Origin: Caulobacter sp. UNC279MFTsu5.1
GTDB lineage: Bacteria; Pseudomonadota; Alphaproteobacteria; Caulobacterales; Caulobacteraceae
Reading direction: 5' to 3'
Length of the DNA: 64,000 bases
Assembly: GCF_900114015.1 (NCBI RefSeq)
Contig: NZ_FORN01000008.1
Coordinates: 93,754-157,753, forward strand
Both the position numbers and the translations under genes were made by a program. This document shows, in pieces, positions 43,076 through 52,098 of the stretch (the first letter of the stretch is position 1; each line of letters opens with the position of its first letter). The notes beneath the pieces are model-generated. The model worked only from the letters and a program-made list of their open reading frames with translations. It was not told the origin of the DNA and did no database searches.

Positions 43076-43083
43076 AAGGAGCC

Positions 43084-45801
43084 TCACCCCGTATTGCGCA
43101 GGCCCGCCGCGATTCCGGCCACGGTCAGCTGGATGGCCAGACGCACGTTCTCGTCCTGGTCGCCAGCCCGGCGGCGGGCCAGCAGCTCCAGCTGCAGGTG
43201 GTTCAGCGGATCGACCGACAGTCCGGCCAAGGCCACCGACTCGGCCAGTTCCGGCTGGTTGTCCAGCAGGGCCGAACCGCCGCGGATCGCCAGGGCGATC
43301 CGGCGGGCGCTGTCGTGCTCGCGCTGGATGGCGTCAAAGATCCGCTGGGCGTCCGCCTTGTTCGGGGAAAGGTCCTTGTACCGGGCCGCGATGCCCATGT
43401 GGCTCTGGGCCAGGGCCAGCTCCATGTTCGACAGCAGAGCCCCGAAGAAGTCGAAGCCGCCGGCCAGGTCCTGCAGTTGGCCGGTGGACAGCCCGGCCCG
43501 CTCGACGCCCGAGGCGAAGCCGTACCAGCCGGGCAGCATGAAGCGGGCCTGCGACCAGCTGAACACCCAGGGGATGGCCCGCAGGTCCTCGATCTTGCGG
43601 CTGGCGGTCCGGCTGGCCGGGCGGCTGCCGATGTTCAGGCCCACGATCTCGCCGATCGGCGTGGCCGACCAGAAGAAGTCCTCGAACGCCGGGTCGTCGT
43701 ACACCAGGGCCCGGAAGCCGTGGAACGAAGCCTGCGCCAAGTCGGTCATGGCCGCGTCGGCCTTGGGGTCGGGACGATGAGCCTCGCGCTCGCTGGCCAT
43801 CAACACCGCGGCGGCCAGGCCGTCGAGGTTGCGGCGGGCGGTGGGCTGGTCGCCGAACCGGCGGGCGATCATCTCGCCCTGCTCGGTCATGCGGATGCGG
43901 CCCTGGACCGTGCCGGCCGGCTGGGCCAGCACGGCCTCGGCGGCCGGTCCCCCGCCCCGCCCGACGCTGCCGCCCCGGCCGTGGAACAGCTGCAGGCCCA
44001 CGCCCATCCGCTCGGCCTCGAACGCCAGGGCCGAGGCGCCGCGCGCCACGCCCCGGCGGCTGGCCACGTAGCCGCCGTCCTTGTTGCTGTCGGAATAGCC
44101 GAGCATGATCTCCTGCACTGGCCGGTCGCCGAGGATGGTGCGGCTGAGCGGCAGCTCCAGCCACTGGCGCAGCACGCGGGGGCCGTTCTCCAGGTCGCCG
44201 ATGGTCTCGAACAGCGGGCTGATCTTGACCGAGGCGCGCGGCGCCGCCCCGCCCCAGACCAGGCCCACCTGCTTGAGCAGGACCAGCGGCTCCAGGATGT
44301 CGGACAGGGTGGCGGACTTGGAGATCACATAGGCGCCGAGGCAGCCGTGGCCATAGTCGCGGACCATCTGGGCGGCCGCCTCCATGGTCGCCAGCTCCCG
44401 GGTCGTCTCCTCGCCATAGGCGGTGAACGGCGAGACCAGGGGCCGTTGGTGCGACAGTTCGTCGATCAGCAACTTGCAGCGCGCCGCCTCGTCGAGGTCC
44501 AGGTACTTCACGCCCGTGCCGGCCCGCTGGAACAGCTCGTGCAGCGTCCGCTCGTGAACGTCGGCGTTCTGGCGCAGGTCCAGGCTCATCAGGTGGAAGC
44601 CGCAGGCCTGGGCCACCTCGACCAGGGTGCGCAGGGCCGAGCCGACCAGGCGCTCGCCGCCGTTGCGTTCCAGGCTGTCGATGACGATCTTCAGGTCGGC
44701 GACGAAGGCGTCTGGATGGCCGTAGGGCTCGACGTCGGTGTCGCCGTTGGCGAAGGCCACCGGCTGGCCGGTCAGCCTCTGCGAGACGGCGGTCAGGCGG
44801 TCGAACACCAGCTCCAGGGCCAGGCGGTAGGGCTCGTCCAGGCGGTGCACCGACGGGTCCTTGGTCTGGGCCGCCAGGGCCAGCACCTCTTCGGACACCG
44901 GCGTATAGGCGGTGGAGACTGCCAGGTTGGACCACAGCTTGCGCACCTCGCCGGCGTACCAGTCCAGGATCACCCGGGCCTGGGAGGCCAGGGCCAGCTT
45001 CAGGGTGTCGCCGTTGACGCCGGGATGGCCGTCGCGGTCGCCGCCCAGCCACGAGCCCATCTTCAGCAGCGGGGCCATCTGGCCGTGCTGGTCGATCTGC
45101 TGCGACCAGTCGGCATAGAGGTCGATGACCGCCGGCAGGATCGAGGTGCGGACGATCGACAAGGCGTTGCGGATCTCGTCCTTCACGGTGATCCGCTCGG
45201 GACGGTACAGCCGCGTGCGCCACATCAGGGCGATCTCGCGGAACAGCCGCTCGCGGATGTCGGCGTCCAAGTCCGGCGGCAGGTGGTGACGGCGCAGGGC
45301 CATCAGGCGCGAGATCTCGGTCTCGCGGTCGACCATGCTGCGGCGGCGCACCTCGGTCGGGTGGGCGGTCAGCACCGGCACCACGTTCATGGCGGCCAGG
45401 ACCTTGGTCAGCTCTTCGGGCGACTTGCCTTCGGCGACCAGGGCCTTGACCGCGTCGACCAGGGTGCGGGGCCGTGCGTCGCCGGGCCTGGCGTCGCCCT
45501 CGGCGTGGCGGCGGCGGCCGGCGACGTCCTCGCCGATATTGGCCAGCATCGAGTGGCTGGCCAAGGCGCGGGCCAGGAAGATCGCCTGCTCGCTGGAGAG
45601 ATCGGCGAACAGGTGATCCAGCCGCGCGGCCTCGCCGTCCGGCGTCTCCTGCGAGGCGGCGGCGCGCGCCGTGGCCACCAGCTTGGCGGCGTCCTCGCCG
45701 TCCAGATAGGCGATGGCCTCGTTCAGCAGGTCGCTGAGCAGGTTGGCGTTCTGTCGCACATGGCGGCTGGTGGGGCGATCACCGTCGAGGGACAGAGGCA
45801 T
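43084..45801 (-). CDS. ppc: Phosphoenolpyruvate carboxylase
   Basis: A 905-residue PEPC with both signature regions: 'VLTAHPTEVRRRS' with the catalytic His, and 'GYSDSNKDGGYVASRRGV'; the glycine loop 'RGGSVGRGGGP' and the C-terminal 'RNTG' end are intact. It carboxylates PEP to oxaloacetate, refilling the TCA cycle. Its place between kdgA and kduD suggests it supports growth on uronates, which yield pyruvate and triose phosphate. A LacI-type dyad lies 143 nt upstream of the ATG. Confidence 0.96.
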   Translation of the reverse strand: MPLSLDGDRPTSRHVRQNANLLSDLLNEAIAYLDGEDAAKLVATARAAASQETPDGEAARLDHLFADLSSEQAIFLARALASHSMLANIGEDVAGRRRHAEGDARPGDARPRTLVDAVKALVAEGKSPEELTKVLAAMNVVPVLTAHPTEVRRRSMVDRETEISRLMALRRHHLPPDLDADIRERLFREIALMWRTRLYRPERITVKDEIRNALSIVRTSILPAVIDLYADWSQQIDQHGQMAPLLKMGSWLGGDRDGHPGVNGDTLKLALASQARVILDWYAGEVRKLWSNLAVSTAYTPVSEEVLALAAQTKDPSVHRLDEPYRLALELVFDRLTAVSQRLTGQPVAFANGDTDVEPYGHPDAFVADLKIVIDSLERNGGERLVGSALRTLVEVAQACGFHLMSLDLRQNADVHERTLHELFQRAGTGVKYLDLDEAARCKLLIDELSHQRPLVSPFTAYGEETTRELATMEAAAQMVRDYGHGCLGAYVISKSATLSDILEPLVLLKQVGLVWGGAAPRASVKISPLFETIGDLENGPRVLRQWLELPLSRTILGDRPVQEIMLGYSDSNKDGGYVASRRGVARGASALAFEAERMGVGLQLFHGRGGSVGRGGGPAAEAVLAQPAGTVQGRIRMTEQGEMIARRFGDQPTARRNLDGLAAAVLMASEREAHRPDPKADAAMTDLAQASFHGFRALVYDDPAFEDFFWSATPIGEIVGLNIGSRPASRTASRKIEDLRAIPWVFSWSQARFMLPGWYGFASGVERAGLSTGQLQDLAGGFDFFGALLSNMELALAQSHMGIAARYKDLSPNKADAQRIFDAIQREHDSARRIALAIRGGSALLDNQPELAESVALAGLSVDPLNHLQLELLARRRAGDQDENVRLAIQLTVAGIAAGLRNTG

Positions 45802-45943
45802 GGGCGAGGCTCCGCGACCGCCGCGAAGGCGCGACGGTTCATCAGGAAGGAAACGTACGAAACGCCGGCCGGACGTTGGGCCCTGGCCGACGCAGCGGCG
45901 CCTCTACCGCGCTTTGCCGACCGCGAAAAGGCGGCCGGCGCAA

Positions 45944-45957
45944 TGGTTGCGGTACCA
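45944..45957. promoter_or_regulatory. LacI-type dyad upstream of ppc
   Basis: TGGTTGCGGTACCA: TGGT and ACCA arms with a CG-containing centre, the general form of LacI-family operators and reminiscent of the xylose operator of Caulobacter. It differs from the TGACACCGGT group, so another regulator may bind it. Confidence 0.35.
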
Positions 45958-45984
45958 AATTCGCTTCTGCGCAGATTCCTGCCT

Positions 45985-46755
45985 CTAGCGGGCCAGCCAG
46001 CCGCCATCGACAGGCAAGGTAATGCCCTGGACATAGTCGGCGGCCCGCGAGGCCAGGAACACGGCGGCCCCGCCCAGATCGCCCGGCTGACCCCAGCGGC
46101 CGGCCGGGATGCGGGCCAGGATCGAGGCGTTGCGGTCGGCGTCGTTGCGCAGGGCCTCGGTGTTGTTGGTGTCGAAATAGCCCGGCGCGATGGCGTTGAC
46201 GTTGATGCCCTTGGACGCCCACTCGTTGGCCAGGATCTTGGTCAGGCCCGCCAGGCCGCTCTTGCTGGCCGTGTAGGACGGCACGCGGATGCCGCCCTGG
46301 AAGGACAGCAGGCTGGCGATGTTGATGATCTTGCCGATGCTGGCGGGGTCGCCGCCCTGCTTGATCACTTGCTTGGCGAAGGCCTGGGTCAGGAAGAACA
46401 CGACCTTCAGGTTGGTGTCCATCACCGCGTCCCAGTCGGCCTCGGAGAACTCGATGCTGTCGGCGCGGCGGATGATGCCGGCGTTGTTGACCAGGATGTC
46501 GACCTTGCCGAAGGCGGCGACGGTCTCGTCGACCACGCGCTGGACCGGCTCGATCGAGCCGAAGTCGGCCTTGATCGACAGGAACCTGCGGCCGGCGGCC
46601 TCCACGAGGCCTTGCGTCTCGGTCGGAGCGCTGCGGCCGGCGGCGGCGATGTCCGCGCCGGCTTCGGCCAGGGCCACGGCCACGGCCTGGCCCAGGCCGG
46701 TATTGGCGCCGGTGACGAGGACGACCTTGCCTTCGAGGCTGAACGGATTGGCCAT
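45985..46755 (-). CDS. kduD: 2-dehydro-3-deoxy-D-gluconate 5-dehydrogenase (SDR)
   Basis: A 256-residue short-chain dehydrogenase: 'VVLVTGANTGLGQAVAVALA' (NAD site), 'ILVNNAGIIRRADSIEFSEADW' and the catalytic 'PSYTASKSGLAGLT' (Tyr-x3-Lys) with Ser in 'INIASLLSFQGG'. The 'NNAGIIRR' wording is typical of KduD. It reduces 2,5-diketo-3-deoxygluconate, the KduI product, to KDG with NADH. AGGAAG lies 9 nt before the ATG. A dispersed repeat separates it from kduI on the same strand. Confidence 0.9.
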   Translation of the reverse strand: MANPFSLEGKVVLVTGANTGLGQAVAVALAEAGADIAAAGRSAPTETQGLVEAAGRRFLSIKADFGSIEPVQRVVDETVAAFGKVDILVNNAGIIRRADSIEFSEADWDAVMDTNLKVVFFLTQAFAKQVIKQGGDPASIGKIINIASLLSFQGGIRVPSYTASKSGLAGLTKILANEWASKGINVNAIAPGYFDTNNTEALRNDADRNASILARIPAGRWGQPGDLGGAAVFLASRAADYVQGITLPVDGGWLAR

Positions 46756-46782
46756 GGTGCGTGCTTCCTGATCCTGAATCTT

Positions 46783-46878
46783 GTCATCCCGGACGGCCTG
46801 CAAGGCCGGTCCGGGACCGCCGCAAACGCATGCGCTTCCGGCGGTCCCGGCTCTTCGCTTCGCTACGGCCGGGATGAC
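46783..46878. repeat. Dispersed GTCATCCCGG element within the kdu gene string
   Basis: A 96-bp copy with exact 10-bp inverted ends and inner CCGGGACCGCC/GGCGGTCCCGG arms, between kduI and kduD. It could reduce downstream expression if both genes are on one transcript. Confidence 0.8.
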
Positions 46879-46908
46879 AGCCGAAGAGAACCGGAGCGGT
46901 CCCCGCCC

Positions 46909-47757
46909 CTATTTCAGCTGGCAGATGTCCAGCACGTTCATGTCGGTATAGTCGAGGTTCTCCCCGCCCATCGCCCAGATGAAGGTATAGTTCGAGGTGC
47001 CCGAGCCCATGTGGATCGACCACGGCGGGCTCATCACGGCCTCCTCGTTGGCGATTACGATGTGCCGCATCTCATCCGGCTCGCCCATGTAGTGGAAGAC
47101 CCGGTCGTTCTCGCCCAGGCCGAAGTAGAAATAGGCCTCCGAGCGGCGGTCGTGCAGGTGGGGCGGCATGGTGTTCCAGACGCTGCCCGGCTTCAGCACC
47201 GTCATGCCCAGCAGCAGCTGGGCCGACTTGCAGGTGGTCGGCACGATGTACTGGTAGATGGTGCGCTCGTTGGAGGTCTCCAGCGCGCCGCGCTCCAGCG
47301 GGATAGCGTCGGCGAACACCAGCTTCTTGGTCTCGAACGCCGCATGGGCCGGCAGGCTAGTGATGTAGAAGCGGGCCGGGTTGGCGGCGTCGACGCTTTC
47401 GAACACCACCTCCTTGGCGCCCATGGTCACATAGACGCCGTCGCGCGGCTCGATGTCGTAGGCGACGCCGTCGACCGTGACCTTGCCCTTGCCGCCGCCG
47501 ACATTGATCGCGCCCAGTTCGCGGCGCTCCAGGAACGGGTGGCCGGCGGCCGAGGCGGGCTCGGTCTGGTCGGGCAGCTTCACGCCCTTGGACACCGGCG
47601 CGACGCCCCCGACCACGAAGCGTTCGGCGTGGTTGTAGTGCAGCACGATGTCGTCGACCGCGAACAGGCCATCCATCAGGTAGCGATCGCGCAGGTCGTC
47701 GTTGCTGACCGCGAACATCATGTCCGGGTGGGTGGCGTGGTAGATCTTGGTGAACAT
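46909..47757 (-). CDS. kduI: 5-dehydro-4-deoxy-D-glucuronate isomerase
   Basis: A 282-residue cupin-type KduI: '[20 protein letters not shown]' in the first half and the metal-binding '[18 protein letters not shown]' in the second, ending 'NVLDICQLK'. It converts 5-keto-4-deoxyuronate from unsaturated oligogalacturonides to 2,5-diketo-3-deoxygluconate. Together with kduD this adds pectin-derived substrates to the plain hexuronate route. It follows uxaC by 18 nt. Confidence 0.95.
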   Translation of the reverse strand: MFTKIYHATHPDMMFAVSNDDLRDRYLMDGLFAVDDIVLHYNHAERFVVGGVAPVSKGVKLPDQTEPASAAGHPFLERRELGAINVGGGKGKVTVDGVAYDIEPRDGVYVTMGAKEVVFESVDAANPARFYITSLPAHAAFETKKLVFADAIPLERGALETSNERTIYQYIVPTTCKSAQLLLGMTVLKPGSVWNTMPPHLHDRRSEAYFYFGLGENDRVFHYMGEPDEMRHIVIANEEAVMSPPWSIHMGSGTSNYTFIWAMGGENLDYTDMNVLDICQLK

Positions 47758-47775
47758 CGGGAGACTCCGGAAAAT

Positions 47776-49242
47776 CTATTCGGCGGCGTGCTTGATCGGC
47801 TGGACCGGCCGCGCCCAGCTGGGCCGCTGGTCCAGCTTGTAGGCCTTCTTAGGCAGGTTGTACGTCAGGTCGACGATCAGTTCGGCCGCCTCGACCTCGT
47901 CCATGCGGTGCTCGGCGACCATGCGGGCCAGGAAGGCGCTATCGACGCGGCGGGCCACGTCGTGGCGGGCCGGGATCGACAGGAACGCCCGGGTGTCGTC
48001 GTTGAAGCCGACGGTGTTGTAGAAGCCGGCGGTTTCGGTGACCTGCTCGCGGAACCGCATCATGCCCTCGGGGCTGTCGTGGAACCACCAGGACGGGCCC
48101 AGCTTCAGCACCGGATAGTGGCCGGCCAGCGGGGCCAGTTCGCGGCTGTAGACGGTCTCGTCCAGCGTGAACAGGATGATCGACAGGCGCGGATCGTTGC
48201 CGAACTTCGTCAGCAGCGGCTTCAGCGCCTCGACATATTCGGTGCGCATCGGGATGTCGGCGCCCTTGTCGCGGCCATGGCTGGCGAGAAGCCCGACATT
48301 GTGGTTGCGATGCGAGCCGGGGTGGATCTGCATGACCAGCCCGTCGTCCAGGCTCATCTTGGCCATCTCGGTCAGCATCTGGGCCCGGAACAGCTCGGCC
48401 TTGGCGGGGGTGACCTCGCCCTTCAGCAGGCTGTGGAACAGGGCCTCCGCCTCGGCTTCGGAGAGATCGGCGGTGGCGGCGGTGGGATGGCCGTGGTCGG
48501 ACGAGGTGGCGCCGGCCGCGATGAAGGCCTGGCGGCGAACGCGGTGGCCTTCGAGATAACCCTTCCAGGTCGTGACGTCCTGGCCCGAAGCCTCGGCGAA
48601 ACGCTCGAACGAGCGGCCGAAGCGCTCGTCCTCGAAGTCGATGACGGCGTCGGGACGATAGGAGGTGACGACGTGGCCGCCCCAGCCGCTGTCGCGGATG
48701 ACCTTGTGATGCTGAAGACTGTCCTGCGGCCCCTCGGTGGTGGCCAGGGTCTCGATGTTGAAGCGGTCGAACAGGGCCCGGGGGCGGAAGGCTTCGGTGG
48801 CGAGGGCCTCGTTGATGGTGTCGAAATAGAGGTCCGAGGTCTCGGCGCCCAGGAACACCGTCAGGCCGAACACCTGGCTGAACACGTGGTTGAGCCACAG
48901 CCACGACGGCGTGCCGCGGAACAGGTGGAAGTTGGTCGCCAGCAGCCGCCAGGCCTCGCGCGGGTCGGTGGCGGGCACGCCGGCCTTGGATCGCACCTTC
49001 AGGGCGTCCAGGCTGATCCCCTGGCTGTAGAGCATGCGGAACAGGTAGTGGTCGGGCGCCAGCAGCAGGTCGGTGGCGTCCTCGAACGGGGCGTTGGTCG
49101 CGAACCAGGCCGGGTCGGTGTGGCCGTGCGGACTGATGATCGGCAGACCCTTGACCTGGTCGTACAGCGCCCGGGCGATGCCTCGCGTGCGCTCGTCGGC
49201 CGGAAACAGGCGATCGTCGGAAAATACCAGGGGCCGGGTCAT
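47776..49242 (-). CDS. uxaC: Uronate isomerase (glucuronate/galacturonate isomerase)
   Basis: A 488-residue UxaC: 'LPIISPHGHTDPAWFA' with the HxH metal site at the N-terminus, 'MQIHPGSHRNHN' in the middle and 'GPSWWFHDSPEGM' towards the end. It isomerises glucuronate to fructuronate and galacturonate to tagaturonate, the first step after uptake. It is the first gene of the minus-strand uxaC-kduI-kduD string, with a hexuronate-type operator 57 nt upstream. Confidence 0.95.
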   Translation of the reverse strand: MTRPLVFSDDRLFPADERTRGIARALYDQVKGLPIISPHGHTDPAWFATNAPFEDATDLLLAPDHYLFRMLYSQGISLDALKVRSKAGVPATDPREAWRLLATNFHLFRGTPSWLWLNHVFSQVFGLTVFLGAETSDLYFDTINEALATEAFRPRALFDRFNIETLATTEGPQDSLQHHKVIRDSGWGGHVVTSYRPDAVIDFEDERFGRSFERFAEASGQDVTTWKGYLEGHRVRRQAFIAAGATSSDHGHPTAATADLSEAEAEALFHSLLKGEVTPAKAELFRAQMLTEMAKMSLDDGLVMQIHPGSHRNHNVGLLASHGRDKGADIPMRTEYVEALKPLLTKFGNDPRLSIILFTLDETVYSRELAPLAGHYPVLKLGPSWWFHDSPEGMMRFREQVTETAGFYNTVGFNDDTRAFLSIPARHDVARRVDSAFLARMVAEHRMDEVEAAELIVDLTYNLPKKAYKLDQRPSWARPVQPIKHAAE

Positions 49243-49298
49243 GGCGTCTCTTACTCCCTACTCCGCCGAGGGCCTGCACGGGCCGCTGTCGACGCGCT

Positions 49299-49313
49299 TG
49301 GTAACCGGTGTCA
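49299..49313. promoter_or_regulatory. Hexuronate-type operator 3
   Basis: TGGTAACCGGTGTCA (reverse complement TGACACCGGTTACCA), centred about 65 nt before the uxaC ATG and just after the LacI gene end. Its position suits repression of the uxaC operon. Confidence 0.6.
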
Positions 49314-49344
49314 AGGCGCCACGCAAGCCGAAGCGCCGTCGCGC

Positions 49345-50427
49345 CTAGCCTGCCGGCGGGGTGCCCGACGACTCCCGGACGACGAGGTAGGGAATCGTGC
49401 TGCCGGGGTCGCGCTTGTTGCGGGCTTCCCCGCCGATCAGCTTCTCGGCCGCGATCCGGCCCACTTCGCGGGTCGGGATGTGGATCGTGGTCAGGGGCGG
49501 CCAGACGGCCTGGGCGATCTGGAAGTCGTCGAAACCGACCACGGTCACGTCGGCCGGCACCTGCAGCCCGGCGCGGCGGGCGGCCTGCAGCACGCCGGCG
49601 GCCATTTCGTCGTTGCCGGCGAAGATCGCCGTGGGGCGCGGCGTCTTGGCCAGCAGCTGCTCGCCGCAGGCCAGGCCGGATTCGAAGGTATAGGCGCCCT
49701 GGACCACATAATCCGCCTTCAGCTCCAGCCCGGCCTTGTTCAGGGCGTCCTCGAAGCCCCCTCGCCGCTCATGCGACGAGCGGAAACTGGGCAGGCCGGT
49801 GATGAAACCGATCTCGCGATGGCCCAGCTCGACCAGATAGGCCCCCATGGCCTCGCTGCCTTGGCGGTCGTGGCCGACGATCATGTGCTCAGGCTTGTCC
49901 AGCTCGACCGAGGCGATGCGGATGTATTGGCAGCCGATCTCGCGCAGCAGCTTGGCGACCCGCTCGTCCTCCGACACCGACGGCGGCAGCACCACGCCGA
50001 ACAGCTTCTGGCGTTCGATGAAGGTGCGGATGTCCTGCAGAAAGGTCGGGCTGCCGCGGTCGCACGGGTGCACCACAAGCTCGAAACCCGACCCGCGAAT
50101 GCCGTCCAGCAGGCCCAGCTGCATATTCACGACATATTGCGGGTTGGGGTTGTCGTAGATCATGCCGATCAGGAACGAGCGGCGGAACGCCAAGCCCCGG
50201 GCCTGCGGATCGGGCGCGTAGCCCCACTCGGCGATCACCGCCTCGATGCGCTCGCGGGTTTCGTCGCGCACGAACGGCGACTGGTTGATCACCCGCGAGA
50301 CGGTCTTTTTCGACACGCCGGCCAGGCGGGCGATGTCGTTGATGGTCGCGCGCTTGCGACCACCTTCGAGGCCGGCCTCGATATCCACGCCATTGGCGTC
50401 CGGCAAAGGGGTCTTGGACGAGGTCAA
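49345..50427 (-). CDS. LacI-family transcriptional regulator of hexuronate genes
   Basis: A protein of up to 360 residues with a LacI helix-turn-helix near residue 27 ('TINDIARLAGVSKKTVSRVI') and a periplasmic-binding-protein-like effector domain ('GMIYDNPNPQYVVNMQLGLL', 'GHREIGFITG', 'VTVVGFDDFQIAQ'). It should repress the surrounding genes and release DNA on binding a uronate or pathway intermediate. Four TGACACCGGT-type sites lie next to uronate transcription units, including one between it and uxaA. The start is uncertain: a TTG at 50427 is used here, and an in-frame GTG at 50388 would still keep the HTH. Confidence 0.88.
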   Translation of the reverse strand: MTSSKTPLPDANGVDIEAGLEGGRKRATINDIARLAGVSKKTVSRVINQSPFVRDETRERIEAVIAEWGYAPDPQARGLAFRRSFLIGMIYDNPNPQYVVNMQLGLLDGIRGSGFELVVHPCDRGSPTFLQDIRTFIERQKLFGVVLPPSVSEDERVAKLLREIGCQYIRIASVELDKPEHMIVGHDRQGSEAMGAYLVELGHREIGFITGLPSFRSSHERRGGFEDALNKAGLELKADYVVQGAYTFESGLACGEQLLAKTPRPTAIFAGNDEMAAGVLQAARRAGLQVPADVTVVGFDDFQIAQAVWPPLTTIHIPTREVGRIAAEKLIGGEARNKRDPGSTIPYLVVRESSGTPPAG

Positions 50428-50521
50428 AGCGTTTCCATACGGCGATCGTTGTCGTGTTTTGTCATACTCTACCGGCGACGACGTCGCTACAAATGCGCCG
50501 TCGAGCGCCATTACCCCATGG

Positions 50522-50536
50522 TGACACCGGTTCCCC
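50522..50536. promoter_or_regulatory. Hexuronate-type operator 4
   Basis: TGACACCGGTTCCCC in the divergent lacI-uxaA gap, 39 nt before the uxaA ATG. Occupancy would block uxaA-uxuB and could autoregulate the regulator gene. Confidence 0.6.
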
Positions 50537-50574
50537 CGCCGTACAGACGGGGGATGGCAACACGAAAAGTTCGA

Positions 50575-52098
50575 ATGGCCAAGGCTTTGATAGACGACCC
50601 CTCCTGCAGCCCATACGAATCGATCCACGGCGTCGATCCGCGCGACCATGTGGCGACGGCGCTGCGCGACCTCGCCGCCGGCGAGACGCTGGACCTGCAT
50701 GGCCAGGCGATCGTCGCCCGCGCCGACATCCCCAAGGGCCACAAGATCGCCGTGCGCGCCGTGGCCAAGGGCGAGGACGTGCTCAAATACGGCTGGCCGA
50801 TCGGCCGGGCCACCGCCGACATCGCGGTCGGCGACCACGTGCACGTCCACAATGTCGAGACTCGCTTGTCGGGCGTCGAGGACTTCGCCTATGCCGACGC
50901 CCATCCCGAACAGCACGAGGCGCCCCCGCCCGGGACCTTCCTGGGTTATCGCCGCGGGAATGGCAGGGTCGGCACGCGCAACGAGATCTGGGTGCTGTGC
51001 ACCGTCGGTTGCGTGGCCAACACCGCCCGGCGGATCGCCGAGAAGGCCAACGCCCGCTTCGCCGGACGCGTCGACGGCGTCTTCGCCTTCCCCCACCCGT
51101 TCGGCTGCTCGCAGCTGGGCGACGACTTGGCCCATACCCGCAAGCTGATCGCCGGCCTGGCCGCCCACCCCAACGCCGGCGGCGTGCTGATCCTGGGCCT
51201 GGGCTGCGAGAACAACCAGCTGAAGGCCCTGCTGGACTCGGCTCCGGGCCTGGATCCGGAACGCCTGCGCGCCTTCACCACCCAGATGGTCGAGGACGAA
51301 CTGGAGGACGGGCTGGAGGCCGTCGAGGCGCTGGTCGCCATCGCCGAGCGCGACCGCCGTGAGCCCGCCCCGCTGTCGGAACTGGTGGTCGGCCTGAAGT
51401 GCGGCGGCTCGGACGGCTTTTCGGGCGTCACCGCCAATCCGCTGGTCGGCCGCATCGCCGACAAGGTCTCCGACGCCGGCGGCACTCCGGTGCTGACCGA
51501 GATCCCCGAGGTGTTCGGGGCCGAGGGCGTGCTGCTGGCCCGCGCCGTCACCCGGGAGGTGTTCGACGCGGCCGTCGGGGTGATCGACGACTTCAAGCGC
51601 TACTTCATCGACAACCACCAGCCGATCTACGAGAACCCCTCGCCCGGCAACATCGCCGGCGGCATCACCACGCTGGAGGAAAAGTCGCTGGGCGCGGTGC
51701 AGAAGGGCGGCCGCGCGCCGCTGGTCGAGGTGCTGCGCTACGGCGAGCAGGTCGGCCCGCACGGCCTGACCCTGCTGGAAGCGCCCGGCAACGACGCCGT
51801 CTCGTCCACCGCCCTGACGGCGGCCGGGGCGACGGTGATTCTGTTCACCACCGGCCGCGGCACGCCGCTGGGCTTCCCGGCCCCGACCCTGAAGATCGCC
51901 TCGAACTCGGCCCTGGCCGCCCGCAAGCCGGGCTGGATCGACTTCGACGCCGGCGTCGTGCTGTCGGGCCAGACCATGGACGCGGCGGCCGACTCCTTGA
52001 TGGATCTGGTCGTGGCCACGGCCTCGGGCCAGCTCACCAAGGCCGAACTCAACGGCGAGCGTGAAATCGCCATCTGGAAACAAGGCGTTACCCTTTGA
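50575..52098 (+). CDS. uxaA: Altronate dehydratase UxaA
   Basis: A 507-residue UxaA: an N-terminal SAF-like domain ('GETLDLHGQAIVARADIPKG', 'KYGWPIGRATADIAVGDHVH') followed by the dehydratase body with 'GYRRGNGRVGTRNEIWVL', 'NPLVG' and 'LKCGGSDGFSG' bearing likely metal-binding Cys. It dehydrates altronate to KDG in the galacturonate branch. An in-frame ATG at 50554 would add 7 residues; neither start has a strong ribosome site. Its stop overlaps the TTG of the next gene. Confidence 0.92.
   Translation: MAKALIDDPSCSPYESIHGVDPRDHVATALRDLAAGETLDLHGQAIVARADIPKGHKIAVRAVAKGEDVLKYGWPIGRATADIAVGDHVHVHNVETRLSGVEDFAYADAHPEQHEAPPPGTFLGYRRGNGRVGTRNEIWVLCTVGCVANTARRIAEKANARFAGRVDGVFAFPHPFGCSQLGDDLAHTRKLIAGLAAHPNAGGVLILGLGCENNQLKALLDSAPGLDPERLRAFTTQMVEDELEDGLEAVEALVAIAERDRREPAPLSELVVGLKCGGSDGFSGVTANPLVGRIADKVSDAGGTPVLTEIPEVFGAEGVLLARAVTREVFDAAVGVIDDFKRYFIDNHQPIYENPSPGNIAGGITTLEEKSLGAVQKGGRAPLVEVLRYGEQVGPHGLTLLEAPGNDAVSSTALTAAGATVILFTTGRGTPLGFPAPTLKIASNSALAARKPGWIDFDAGVVLSGQTMDAAADSLMDLVVATASGQLTKAELNGEREIAIWKQGVTL

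Larger units (their letters stand above)
42471..43083. other. Long leader region between ppc and kdgA
   Basis: About 610 nt without a supported gene. It contains, from right to left: a large GC-rich hairpin repeat after ppc, a hexuronate-type operator at 42851, a terminator-like hairpin at 42711-42747 and a GGCCCGGC/GCCGGGCC hairpin near 42690. The kdgA promoter may lie near the operator, which would make a leader of some 350 nt. Confidence 0.5.

Noticed and set aside
42611..43087. A 158-codon minus-strand frame between ppc and kdgA
   Set aside because: It crosses the large inverted repeat, the operator and the terminator-like hairpin; no homology.
42934..52098. A 3054-codon open frame on the plus strand
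   Set aside because: It runs antisense to ppc, kduD, kduI, uxaC and the LacI gene, and only its last part (uxaA) has homology. High GC creates long antisense frames.
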